Source: Chitinophagaceae bacterium (GTDB lineage: Bacteria > Bacteroidota > Bacteroidia > Chitinophagales > Chitinophagaceae). Taken from it: a DNA stretch of 64,000 nucleotides. The DNA lies in NCBI GenBank assembly GCA_004028795.1, contig SAIW01000011.1:1-64000 (forward strand), in the 5' to 3' direction. Of this stretch, positions 43,158 through 51,087 are shown piece by piece. Within the stretch, counting starts at the first letter, position 1. Every line of letters begins with the position of its first letter. Position numbers and translations under genes: made by a program. Below the pieces are notes generated by a model, which saw nothing but the letters and a program-made list of their open reading frames with translations, was not told where the DNA came from and searched no databases.

Positions 43158-44334
43158 TCATGTAATTAAAGTGATTAGTCAATTTTCCTTTTTGTAAAAT
43201 TGTAGCATGTTCAATAGTTGTATTACTTCCATTCATTAAATCGGGCAATACATGCTTAATTAATTGTTCACCAAAAAACCTGCTGGCATCTCTGGGTAAT
43301 TCGTTAGGCAAATTGCCAACAGCCATTACATCAATACTATCAGGCAAATAAGGTGCTGTTTTGTTTAATGTTTTTTTATCAATTCCATAAACAGGGTTAT
43401 TAATATCCTGGTCGCCAATGTTAATAGGAACAGAACCATTTTTATCATCGGTAATATCTGCAATAGTCTGTATGCTAAAGCTTTCGGTAATATCTTCCTG
43501 CTCAAAAAGCCTTGGTACATCTGTATCCCAATATACGCCGTTTAATAAAATATCTGTACAATGTGTGTAAGGTAAAAACCTGCTGCGGTATTCATCAGCA
43601 TGCTCATGAAAGTGTTCACGTTTATAAGTCTTCAAACTTTTGTGTGTATATAATTCATTGCCCTTTAAATGTACATAAACAGGGTAAGTAAATTTCCTTT
43701 CTAAATACTCGTCAGGTTCAACTTCCTGCACATCCATTAAATTCATAATTTCTGTAATACCATGTGCTACCCGTCCGCTGCCTGTTACCGCAATTCTTAC
43801 AGGCGGTAATTTTAAGCCGAAATAAGTATGAATTAATTCCCTGTAATCTTTAACCTTAAAAACCCTGTTCAAATTAAATTGCTTCGTTCTGTTGCCATAA
43901 CACATCATACCGTTATGAGCACCAACAATACCTGCAAAAAATCCAAAACCTAAAATACGCTGACCATCTTCATGTTCCAAGCATTCATAATCAATCAGTG
44001 TTATTCTTTTATCCATCATTGCATGAAACAGCAACTGATTATATGCCTGCAGTTTTTTTGTATGAGAAAAAAATAAGTAAGTTTTATCTTCAATTAAATC
44101 ATTTATCGGCACTTCTTTAATACCTAATAAAATATTGCAATGGCTTATATCATCAACAACAGAAATGCCTGCACGTGAATATTCAGTATCGCTGAAACAC
44201 CGGTTATTACTGCTTTGTACAATAATTTCAACTCCATTATTGTATTTCATAATCCACTTGCATTGTGCCGGTGTTAATGCTACACGATTATCAACAGGAA
44301 CTTTTCCTTCTTTAATAAGCCCTATCTTCAACAT
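43138..44334 (-). CDS. NAD(P)-dependent oxidoreductase, alanine dehydrogenase/saccharopine dehydrogenase-like
   Basis: The 398-residue protein has the N-terminal AlaDH/PNT-type domain (IKEGKVPVDNRVALTPAQ) and a Rossmann domain with VTGSGRVAHG. This matches lysine-forming saccharopine dehydrogenase (Lys1) and alanine dehydrogenase relatives in Bacteroidota; which reaction it catalyses cannot be set from sequence alone. Its stop overlaps the start of the serine hydrolase gene by 20 bases. REP copy R5 lies in the divergent gap before hscB. Confidence 0.82.
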   Translation of the reverse strand: MLKIGLIKEGKVPVDNRVALTPAQCKWIMKYNNGVEIIVQSSNNRCFSDTEYSRAGISVVDDISHCNILLGIKEVPINDLIEDKTYLFFSHTKKLQAYNQLLFHAMMDKRITLIDYECLEHEDGQRILGFGFFAGIVGAHNGMMCYGNRTKQFNLNRVFKVKDYRELIHTYFGLKLPPVRIAVTGSGRVAHGITEIMNLMDVQEVEPDEYLERKFTYPVYVHLKGNELYTHKSLKTYKREHFHEHADEYRSRFLPYTHCTDILLNGVYWDTDVPRLFEQEDITESFSIQTIADITDDKNGSVPINIGDQDINNPVYGIDKKTLNKTAPYLPDSIDVMAVGNLPNELPRDASRFFGEQLIKHVLPDLMNGSNTTIEHATILQKGKLTNHFNYMSEYAIH

Positions 44335-44370
44335 GCGTTATAATTTTACATTGCAATGTAAGTTTTTTGT

Positions 44371-44430
44371 GTAACAAGCTTTTGTACTACTATTTTGCTT
44401 TCGTTGCGTCGCACACTTTTACTTTCTGTT
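44371..44430 (-). repeat. REP-like GTGCGACGCAAC element, copy R5
   Basis: Minus-strand reading contains AGTGTGCGACGCAACGAAAG. It occupies most of the divergent gap between the dehydrogenase and hscB; the hscB ATG is five bases away. Confidence 0.75.
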
Positions 44431-44435
44431 TTTAT

Positions 44436-44945
44436 ATGAACTACTTTGAACTATATAATATCCCTGTTGCTTTAACTGTTAATGCTAATGCGGTTAAGAA
44501 AAAGTATTATGAGTTAAGCCGGCAATTTCATCCTGATTTTTACAGCAATGCTACCGAGCAGGAGCGGGAAGAAGCTTTAGAAAAATCATCTCTGGTTAAT
44601 AAAGCATTTAAAACATTTAATAATAATGATGAGTTAATTAAATATGTTTTACAATTGAAAGGTTTATTACAGGAAGAAGAAAAATACAATTTACCTAATG
44701 ATTTTTTAATGGAAATGCTGGAATTAAATGAGGCATTAACAGACGCTAAAATGGACGATGATAATGAGAAAATTGCAACCATTAAATCTCAGATCTCCAA
44801 TTTCAAATCAGTTATTTATGAACCTGTTAAAGCAATTATTGAAAATTATAAAGAAGGTATTACTACCAAAGAAGAGTTGCTGCAAGTAAAAGCGTATTAT
44901 TTCAAGAAAAAATATTTGAACCGTATTTTGGACGGAATAGAATGA
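44436..44945 (+). CDS. hscB: Fe-S cluster assembly co-chaperone HscB-like (DnaJ domain)
   Basis: The 169-residue protein has a short J domain with the HPD motif at residues 32-34 (RQFHPDFYSN) and a C-terminal three-helix domain (about 80-169) as in HscB. It would stimulate the Hsp70 HscA in iron-sulfur cluster transfer. hscA and iscU are not in the window. The ATG at 44436 is chosen; an earlier in-frame ATG (44367) would run through the REP-like element. Confidence 0.85.
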   Translation: MNYFELYNIPVALTVNANAVKKKYYELSRQFHPDFYSNATEQEREEALEKSSLVNKAFKTFNNNDELIKYVLQLKGLLQEEEKYNLPNDFLMEMLELNEALTDAKMDDDNEKIATIKSQISNFKSVIYEPVKAIIENYKEGITTKEELLQVKAYYFKKKYLNRILDGIE

Positions 44946-44973
44946 TGGTGCATATTTGCAACCCAATTCAAAT

Positions 44974-45057
44974 GCCCGGATGGCGGAATTGGTAGACGCA
45001 GCAGACTCAAAATCTGCCGTTCGCAAGGATGTGCAGGTTCGATTCCTGTTCCGGGCA
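44974..45057 (+). tRNA. tRNA-Leu (anticodon CAA)
   Basis: The 84-base gene has acceptor arms GCCCGGA/TCCGGGC, a long variable arm, the anticodon loop CTCAAAA with CAA, and the T-loop GGTTCGATTCC. It decodes UUG. Confidence 0.95.
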
Positions 45058-45060
45058 CAA

Positions 45061-45089
45061 AAAAACTCCGGATATTATGCGGAGTTTTT
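45061..45089. terminator. Bidirectional terminator after tRNA-Leu
   Basis: Arms AAAAACTCCG (45061-45070) and CGGAGTTTTT (45080-45089) with further T residues; shared with the convergent inositol oxygenase gene. Confidence 0.88.
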
Positions 45090-45096
45090 TTTATTG

Positions 45097-45966
45097 CTAA
45101 AATTTAATCTTTTCAGGTAAATATTTATTTACCAAATCCTCATAATAGTGTTTTAATTCAGCCCAGTTAGGTGGTTCAGGATTCTTGGAATATAAATCAT
45201 ACGGATTAAAAAGCTTTACCCATTTAAGCATTGATTTATCATGGGCATCTAATAAATATTCATAAGCACTTTCTCTGTGCCATGCATAAAATGAATGATA
45301 TCGCAGCATATATAAACCTTCTTCGGGCAAATGGTTTTTCATTATTTGATAAATATATTCATCATGCCCCCAGGACATATCTACCTTTCTTAAACCGCAG
45401 CCTTTCTCATACACACCTAATGCTGTGTTATAGTTTGTATCAGCATAATCAGGATTGTTTTTAAAAAATTCAGCATAAACAATTTTGTCAGAATAAGCAC
45501 AGCCAACCGGGAAGGTATCTCCAACTACAGCCCACTGCGGTTCTCCGAATAAACAAAGCACTTTGCCCATATCATGCATTAAACCTGTAAGCACCATCCA
45601 ATCGGGGTGACCATCTTTCCTTATTGCTTCTGATGTTTGCAATAAATGTTGAAATTGATCTAAATCTGTATCAGGATCTGAATCATCAACTAATTGATTC
45701 AAAAAATTAAATGCATCCCAAACTGTCATCTCTTTTCTGTTGAATTGCAAAAAATCTTTTTGTTTTTCTTTTACAAATTCAAATGTTTGATAGGTATGAT
45801 TAAGCCTGTAAAATTCTTTTACAGTATCTCTTGCAGGCTCTTCATAATTGCGGTAATCATCGGTAGATTTTGAAGTTGCAATATCTTCCGGGTTAGGATA
45901 TCTTCTTAGTAAATCATCTTCCCATTCATCTAAACTTTCAAGCGGGTTTATTTTTGAAGCAATCAT
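45097..45966 (-). CDS. myo-Inositol oxygenase family protein
   Basis: The 289-residue protein matches the MIOX family of HD-type di-iron oxygenases: RLNHTYQTFEFV, WMVLTGLMHDMGKVL (His and Asp iron ligands), GDTFPVGC and later MSWGHDEYIYQIM and RYHSFYAWH. MIOX cleaves myo-inositol to D-glucuronate. The gene stands alone; no other inositol or glucuronate genes lie nearby, so the pathway link is not shown here. MIOX is best known from eukaryotes. Confidence 0.9.
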   Translation of the reverse strand: MIASKINPLESLDEWEDDLLRRYPNPEDIATSKSTDDYRNYEEPARDTVKEFYRLNHTYQTFEFVKEKQKDFLQFNRKEMTVWDAFNFLNQLVDDSDPDTDLDQFQHLLQTSEAIRKDGHPDWMVLTGLMHDMGKVLCLFGEPQWAVVGDTFPVGCAYSDKIVYAEFFKNNPDYADTNYNTALGVYEKGCGLRKVDMSWGHDEYIYQIMKNHLPEEGLYMLRYHSFYAWHRESAYEYLLDAHDKSMLKWVKLFNPYDLYSKNPEPPNWAELKHYYEDLVNKYLPEKIKF

Positions 45967-46036
45967 AAGTGGCTTTATTAATTTGTTTGAACTATGAAAA
46001 CACTAATCTACAATTTTGCTTTTAGATTTTATAGTA

Positions 46037-47959
46037 TCATCTGATAATAGTTACACTTCCGGAAATTTTCGGAATATTATTTTTTAAATCAATTATATAG
46101 TAGTAGGTGCCAACAGGTAAAGGTTGATTATTAAAAGTACCGTTCCATCTTTTATTGTAGCCTTTTGATTGAAAGATAAGTTGCCCTGTTCTTGAATAAA
46201 TAAACACTTCTGCTTCGGCATAAGTTTCTAAATCTTTTATATACCAATCATCATTTATTCCATCACCGTTTGGTGTAAAAGCATTTGGCGGTTTTATTTT
46301 CTTCAGCACTCTTATAAAGGTTGAATCTTTGGCAGTACCACAACCATCATTCGATACAACATTCAAAATATAATAAATAGAATTTGCGGGGTTTACAGTT
46401 GGCGATAAACTATGAATATCTGAAATATCCTGATTGGGCGACCAATAAAATGAAACATTTGTTCCGTCAATTACTCCGCTTAATTGAGTATAATTACCTT
46501 CAAATATTGTTTGTTTAGGTCCAACCTGAGCAACAGGTTTTTTTAAAACATTTACTATCACCGTATCATTTCTGCTACAACTGTTATTACTAACTGTAAC
46601 GATATATTGTATTGTATCAATTGGTGTTGCTGAAGGATTTGAAATGTTTGGATTATCCAATGTTGATGCAGGTTTCCAATTATAGCTTGTTCCGCCTGTT
46701 GCATGTAAAAATGCTGTTGTTCCTTCACAGATTATTGTATCGTTCCCTGCATTTGGTTGTGGAACACTGCCTAAATTAATGTTGATTGAATTTGTATTTA
46801 CACAACCAATAGTTGTTGTTCCCGTAACATTATAAATACCATTATTAATGGCAGCAGTGGGATAAATTTTAAAGCTACTGGTATTATTGGTAAAACCATT
46901 GGGTCCATTCCATTTAAAAGCATCTGCACCGGTTGCACTTAATGAAATAGTATCTCCGAAGCAAGAAGGATTATTTGATTGAATGGCGATTGTTGGTGGA
47001 GCATCAACAAAAACATTCACAGCATTGGATGCAATTCTGCATGCTGCAATATTAATATTACTTCCTTCGGCGGTTAATAACCGATAACTGTAGTTGCCTG
47101 CAGTTGTTGGATAGCGGGAATAATTATTTGTTTGTGCACCCGCAATATCATTCCATGTTGTATTATTTGTATTAACCTGCCATTGATATGATGCTGTTGG
47201 TGAGGCCGGATTCAGCGTTCCTGAAAAATTCAAAACTCTTGTATCGGTATCACAAAACTCAGTGGTATCTTTTGGTATGCCGTTTACTACCAAACTTACT
47301 AATGGCCCGCATGGTCTGAATGTTATATCATCTAATAAAATATCATTACCAATTCCACCGGGAGCATTATTCTTCATTCTTATAACAACTGTTGTAATGC
47401 CCGATGGTGTGGCAAAGTAAAAACCATATTGTTTCCATGTAGGCGTTCCGAGAAAAGGAATTTTACCTGTTGAAAATGATTGCAGCACATTACCGGTTGT
47501 AGTTTCAATGCTAAATGTAATATCGGGTAAAATGGCTTGTGGATTTGATTTTATTAAATTCATAACCCACGATGCAAATTCATAAGTGGTACCCGGGCAT
47601 AAACCTTTAACAGTATCAACGTAAAAATCTCCCGGATCATAAGATGCGTTTACAATCATCATATAACCACCGGGATTACCTGTATGGTCTTGTGAAATTT
47701 GAAACCAGGCGTTGCCAAAACAATTATTGGTGTTGCTACGTATAGTGTATAAACCATCATTAGGGCAATCTGCTGCCTGATATATATAATTGGTTTTATT
47801 GCCTGAAAGCGGCGGTCCTTGCGGGTTTGAGCCACTGCCAAAATCTATTTTAACAACCGGGTCACCTAAACTTCCACCGCAGAGTTGTGCATTAACAGAA
47901 GCATACACTATAAGGAAAATGCATGTTGTAATTATATGTTTATACCAACTCTTTTTCAC
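46037..47959 (-). CDS. Secreted T9SS type B cargo protein
   Basis: The 640-residue protein has a signal peptide (about 1-24), an N-terminal region (about 30-215) resembling a jelly-roll module (GLCPGTTYEFASWVMN, NDILLDDITFRPCGP), Ig-like repeats (about 220-550) and a C-terminal gliding-motility-type sorting domain beginning PPNAFTPNGDGINDDWY (about 555-640). It should be exported by the type IX system and placed on the surface. It resembles the cargo protein at 18437 only in the C-terminal domain. Confidence 0.88.
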   Translation of the reverse strand: MKKSWYKHIITTCIFLIVYASVNAQLCGGSLGDPVVKIDFGSGSNPQGPPLSGNKTNYIYQAADCPNDGLYTIRSNTNNCFGNAWFQISQDHTGNPGGYMMIVNASYDPGDFYVDTVKGLCPGTTYEFASWVMNLIKSNPQAILPDITFSIETTTGNVLQSFSTGKIPFLGTPTWKQYGFYFATPSGITTVVIRMKNNAPGGIGNDILLDDITFRPCGPLVSLVVNGIPKDTTEFCDTDTRVLNFSGTLNPASPTASYQWQVNTNNTTWNDIAGAQTNNYSRYPTTAGNYSYRLLTAEGSNINIAACRIASNAVNVFVDAPPTIAIQSNNPSCFGDTISLSATGADAFKWNGPNGFTNNTSSFKIYPTAAINNGIYNVTGTTTIGCVNTNSININLGSVPQPNAGNDTIICEGTTAFLHATGGTSYNWKPASTLDNPNISNPSATPIDTIQYIVTVSNNSCSRNDTVIVNVLKKPVAQVGPKQTIFEGNYTQLSGVIDGTNVSFYWSPNQDISDIHSLSPTVNPANSIYYILNVVSNDGCGTAKDSTFIRVLKKIKPPNAFTPNGDGINDDWYIKDLETYAEAEVFIYSRTGQLIFQSKGYNKRWNGTFNNQPLPVGTYYYIIDLKNNIPKISGSVTIIR

Positions 47960-48005
47960 TATGGCAAGTTAAAATGAAATGATAATAAACAAGCAATTCA
48001 ATTTG

Positions 48006-49553
48006 CTATTTATAATCATCTTCATTAAACGTATCATCTTCGTTAGCAAAATCCATATTACCAAAATTCATCATGCTTCCAATCAAATCTTTAAACTCAA
48101 TTTTACCTTCTATTATTTTTTTACTGATGAGTGAGTAAGCAGCTAAACCATGCAAAACAAACTCCATCAACAACGCATTTTCTTTATCGTTAGCTGCATG
48201 GAAATATTTCTTTACTAAACCGTATAACCCATCTACTTTATACAGGGAATGAATTTTTTCTTCATCTTTCATATCAACCAATAAATCCAGATGATTGCCT
48301 GCATCAAACCAGCGAATAATTTGTTTGTATGGATTTTCTTCCGGCTTTTCATCAACAGATTTTTTACCAGTAGCTTTTTTCTTTTTAGCTTGTTCCGGAT
48401 TAGGGAAGTATTGTACAAACAATGTTCTGATAGCTTTATCAATTAAGTTTAATGCCACCTGATAAGGCCCTTCCTGCTCACCTTCATAAACCAATTCAAT
48501 CTTTCCCGTTAAAGATGGTATAACACCTGCTAAGTCGCTTAACCAAACCTGGGTTTGCTTTTCATTAAAAATAATAGCACGTCTTTCTGCACTGCTTATT
48601 AAATTTTCATAAGCAGCAATCGTTAGCCTTGCACTTACACCACTTTTTTTATCTACATATTCATTGCTTCTCGCTTCAAAAGCAATCTGTTCAACCAAAC
48701 GTTTCATTAAATCGCTTACAGCAACTTTTTGTTGTTGCTCTTCTACAATATTGGCTTCCTGTTCAGTAATAGCCAATGATTGATCAATTGTTTTAGGATA
48801 ATGCGTTAATATCTGGCTTTGAATCCTGTCTTTCAATGGTGTTACAATGCTTCCTCTGTTGGTATAATCTTCAGGGTTAGCTGTGAATACAAATAAAATA
48901 TCTAAAGGCATTCTTAGTTTAAAACCACGAATCTGTATATCGCCTTCTTCTAAAATATTAAACAACGAAACCTGAATACGTGCCTGTAAATCAGGTATTT
49001 CATTAATTACAAAAATGCCTCTGTTGCTGCGAGGAATAATGCCGTAATGCAATACTCTTTCATCTGCAAAACTTAATTTCAAATTAGCAGCTTTAATAGG
49101 GTCTATATCGCCGATTAAATCAGCAACGCTAACATCCGGCGTAGCTAATTTTTCACCATATCTTTCACTGCGATGAATCCATTTAATGGGCGTTTCATCT
49201 GCATATTCTGCAATTATATCTTTAGCAAATTTGCTTAACGGGTTTAAAGGGTCATCATTTACTTCACTGCCCACAATAATGGGAATGTATTCATCTAACA
49301 ATTCTACCATTTGCCTTGCCATACGTGTTTTAGCCTGACCTCGCAAACCTAAAAACAAAATATTATGACGAGAAAGCAATGCCCTTTCTGTATCAGGAAT
49401 TACGGTGTCTTCATAACCAATGATACTTGTAAAAGGATTTTCTTTTGAACGGATTTTAGCTATTAAATTTTTTCTTATTTCATCTTTAACTGATAAACTT
49501 TTATAGCCACTCTTTTTTAACTGTCCTAAGGTTGTAATCTTTGCTATGTTCAT
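48006..49553 (-). CDS. AAA ATPase, MoxR/magnesium chelatase subunit I-like
   Basis: The 515-residue ATPase has a Walker A GLRGQAKT (69-76) and later GIFVINEIPDLQARIQVSLFN and PLDILFVFTANPEDY, giving the MoxR/ChlI arrangement with an N-terminal AAA core and a C-terminal helical domain. A charged linker KKKKATGKKSVDEKPEE (about 390-410) is unusual. A VWA protein gene lies immediately upstream on the same strand, the classical MoxR-VWA pairing of chaperone-like assemblies. No chlorophyll genes are nearby; a Mg-chelatase role is not implied. Confidence 0.88.
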   Translation of the reverse strand: MNIAKITTLGQLKKSGYKSLSVKDEIRKNLIAKIRSKENPFTSIIGYEDTVIPDTERALLSRHNILFLGLRGQAKTRMARQMVELLDEYIPIIVGSEVNDDPLNPLSKFAKDIIAEYADETPIKWIHRSERYGEKLATPDVSVADLIGDIDPIKAANLKLSFADERVLHYGIIPRSNRGIFVINEIPDLQARIQVSLFNILEEGDIQIRGFKLRMPLDILFVFTANPEDYTNRGSIVTPLKDRIQSQILTHYPKTIDQSLAITEQEANIVEEQQQKVAVSDLMKRLVEQIAFEARSNEYVDKKSGVSARLTIAAYENLISSAERRAIIFNEKQTQVWLSDLAGVIPSLTGKIELVYEGEQEGPYQVALNLIDKAIRTLFVQYFPNPEQAKKKKATGKKSVDEKPEENPYKQIIRWFDAGNHLDLLVDMKDEEKIHSLYKVDGLYGLVKKYFHAANDKENALLMEFVLHGLAAYSLISKKIIEGKIEFKDLIGSMMNFGNMDFANEDDTFNEDDYK

Positions 49554-49565
49554 ACTGTTATTTAT

Positions 49566-49626
49566 GTACTTAACTTTTGTAATACTATTTAGCTTTTGTT
49601 GAGCTATCTTATGTGTCGAAGCAACA
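49566..49626 (-). repeat. REP-like element, copy R6 (degenerate)
   Basis: GTACTTAACTTTTGTAATAC then TATTTAGCTTTTGTTGAG aligns with copy R7 but the palindromic core has decayed to GAGCTATCTTATGTGTCGAAGC. It lies 12 bases upstream of the AAA ATPase start. Confidence 0.5.
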
Positions 49627-49672
49627 AGATTGGAAACACTTGTACTTTAGAAATATTTTCAGCATTTTATTT

Positions 49673-49757
49673 ACCACAGAGTACACAAAGCTTTTCACAA
49701 AGTTCACAGTGTTTTCTTTGTGCAACTCTGTGTAAACCTCCGTGTTCTTTATGGTTA
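49673..49757. repeat. CACAGAG-type palindromic repeat
   Basis: ACCACAGAGTACACAAAG on one side and CTTTGTGCAACTCTGTG on the other are near-complementary. Similar repeats are widespread in bacterial genomes. A partial relative (CGCAGAGAACGCAAAG) occurs near 63238. Confidence 0.55.
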
Positions 49758-49763
49758 AAGAAT

Positions 49764-50861
49764 TTAATATACCGTTTTTCTCTTACCACTTTCAAAGTCT
49801 TTAAAAATAAAAGCACCCAATTTATCTAAGCTCGCAAAGAACGCTTTGCCTTTATTCATTTCTGTAAACTCCTGTACAAAGCTTTGCAGATAAGGGTCGC
49901 TGGCAATCATAAAAGTAGTAATGGGTATTTTCAACTTTTTACATTGTGCTGCTAAGTTGATGCAACGGTTCACTACTTTTCTGTCTAAACCAAAACTGTT
50001 TTTATAATACTTACCGCCTATTTTTAAACAGGTTGGTTTACCATCGGTAATCATAAAGATTTGTTTGTTTGGGTTCTTTCTTCTTCTCAAAATATCCATT
50101 GCCAATTCTAAACCCGCAACGGTATTGGTATGATAAGGCCCTACTTGCAAATAAGGCAAATCTTTTACTTCAACCGTCCATGAATCATTACCAAACACTA
50201 CAATATCCAATGTGTCTTTCGGATATTTTGTTTGAATTAATTCTGCCAAAGCCATTGCTACTTTTTTCGCAGGTGTAATTCTATCCTCACCATATAAAAT
50301 CATGGAGTGAGAAATATCAATCATCAGCACTGTAGATGTTTGCGTTTTAAAATCTGTTTCTCTAATCTGCAAATCATCTTCATGCATATTAAAACTATCA
50401 ATGCCGTGATTAATCTGTGCATTGCGGATACTTTCTGTAAAATCAATCTGCTCTAACATATCACCAAACTGAAAAGGTCTTGTATCAGGACTAATCTCAT
50501 CGCCCTGACCGTGTTTAAATGTTTGATGATTGCCTTGTTTAGTCTTCTTCAACTTACCGAAAATTTCTTCCAGACTTCTTTTGCGAATGCTTTGTTCACT
50601 TTTACCGGTAATACTTACAGAACCATCAACAGGGTTTTCTTTTAAGTAACCGTTGTCTTTCAAATCCTGAATAAAATCACCCATACCATATTCATCATTG
50701 GTCAATTTATATTGTTTATCCAGTTCATTCATCCAGCTTAAAGCTTCTGTTGCATCGCCATTGGTATAGCCAAGCAATTGCATGAAAATATCCAGCAGTT
50801 GTTCAAACCTGCTTTTTGCATTTTCATTGGGGTTAAATTTTATAAATCTGTTACCTATCAT
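49764..50861 (-). CDS. VWA domain-containing protein
   Basis: The 365-residue protein has a helical N-terminal half and a C-terminal von Willebrand A domain (about 175-350) with the metal-site motif DISHS (182-186), a conserved Thr later and MITDGKPT near 263. It pairs with the MoxR-like ATPase gene downstream on the same strand, the order VWA then ATPase in transcription. The target of the pair is unknown. The spacer contains REP copy R6 and a second repeat. Confidence 0.88.
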   Translation of the reverse strand: MIGNRFIKFNPNENAKSRFEQLLDIFMQLLGYTNGDATEALSWMNELDKQYKLTNDEYGMGDFIQDLKDNGYLKENPVDGSVSITGKSEQSIRKRSLEEIFGKLKKTKQGNHQTFKHGQGDEISPDTRPFQFGDMLEQIDFTESIRNAQINHGIDSFNMHEDDLQIRETDFKTQTSTVLMIDISHSMILYGEDRITPAKKVAMALAELIQTKYPKDTLDIVVFGNDSWTVEVKDLPYLQVGPYHTNTVAGLELAMDILRRRKNPNKQIFMITDGKPTCLKIGGKYYKNSFGLDRKVVNRCINLAAQCKKLKIPITTFMIASDPYLQSFVQEFTEMNKGKAFFASLDKLGAFIFKDFESGKRKTVY

Positions 50862-50892
50862 GTTTAATGCTTTAAAATAAAAGATTATTTAT

Positions 50893-50951
50893 GTACTAAG
50901 CTATTTTACTACTATTAAGCTTTTGTTGCGTCGCACTCTTATACTTTCTGT
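50893..50951 (-). repeat. REP-like GTGCGACGCAAC element, copy R7
   Basis: Minus-strand reading contains AAGAGTGCGACGCAACAAAA. It lies 31 bases upstream of the VWA gene start, in a 226-bp gap that otherwise holds a repeat fragment near 50989 and the terminator at 51039. Confidence 0.75.
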
Positions 50952-51038
50952 TCTTTATTCAACATGCCGACATTATTATTGTTCTACGTTATCAGCAAAT
51001 TCTGCGAGCAACTTATTTCAAATTTAAAGTTGCAATAA

Positions 51039-51067
51039 AAAATGCCTCACAAATGGTGAGGCATTTT
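51039..51067 (-). terminator. Terminator of the DUF2723 gene
   Basis: Perfect 12-bp arms AAAATGCCTCAC (51039-51050) and GTGAGGCATTTT (51056-51067); on the minus strand a T-rich tract follows. Confidence 0.85.
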
Positions 51068-51087
51068 CGATATGAGTAATTTGATGT

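Noticed and set aside
49596-49829. A 77-codon frame through the gap between the VWA and AAA genes
   Set aside because: It runs through REP-like copy R6 and the CACAGAG repeat and overlaps the end of the VWA gene; repeat-derived.
48006-50861. Magnesium chelatase for chlorophyll synthesis
   Set aside because: Only ATPase and VWA family resemblance; no other porphyrin or chlorophyll genes in the window.
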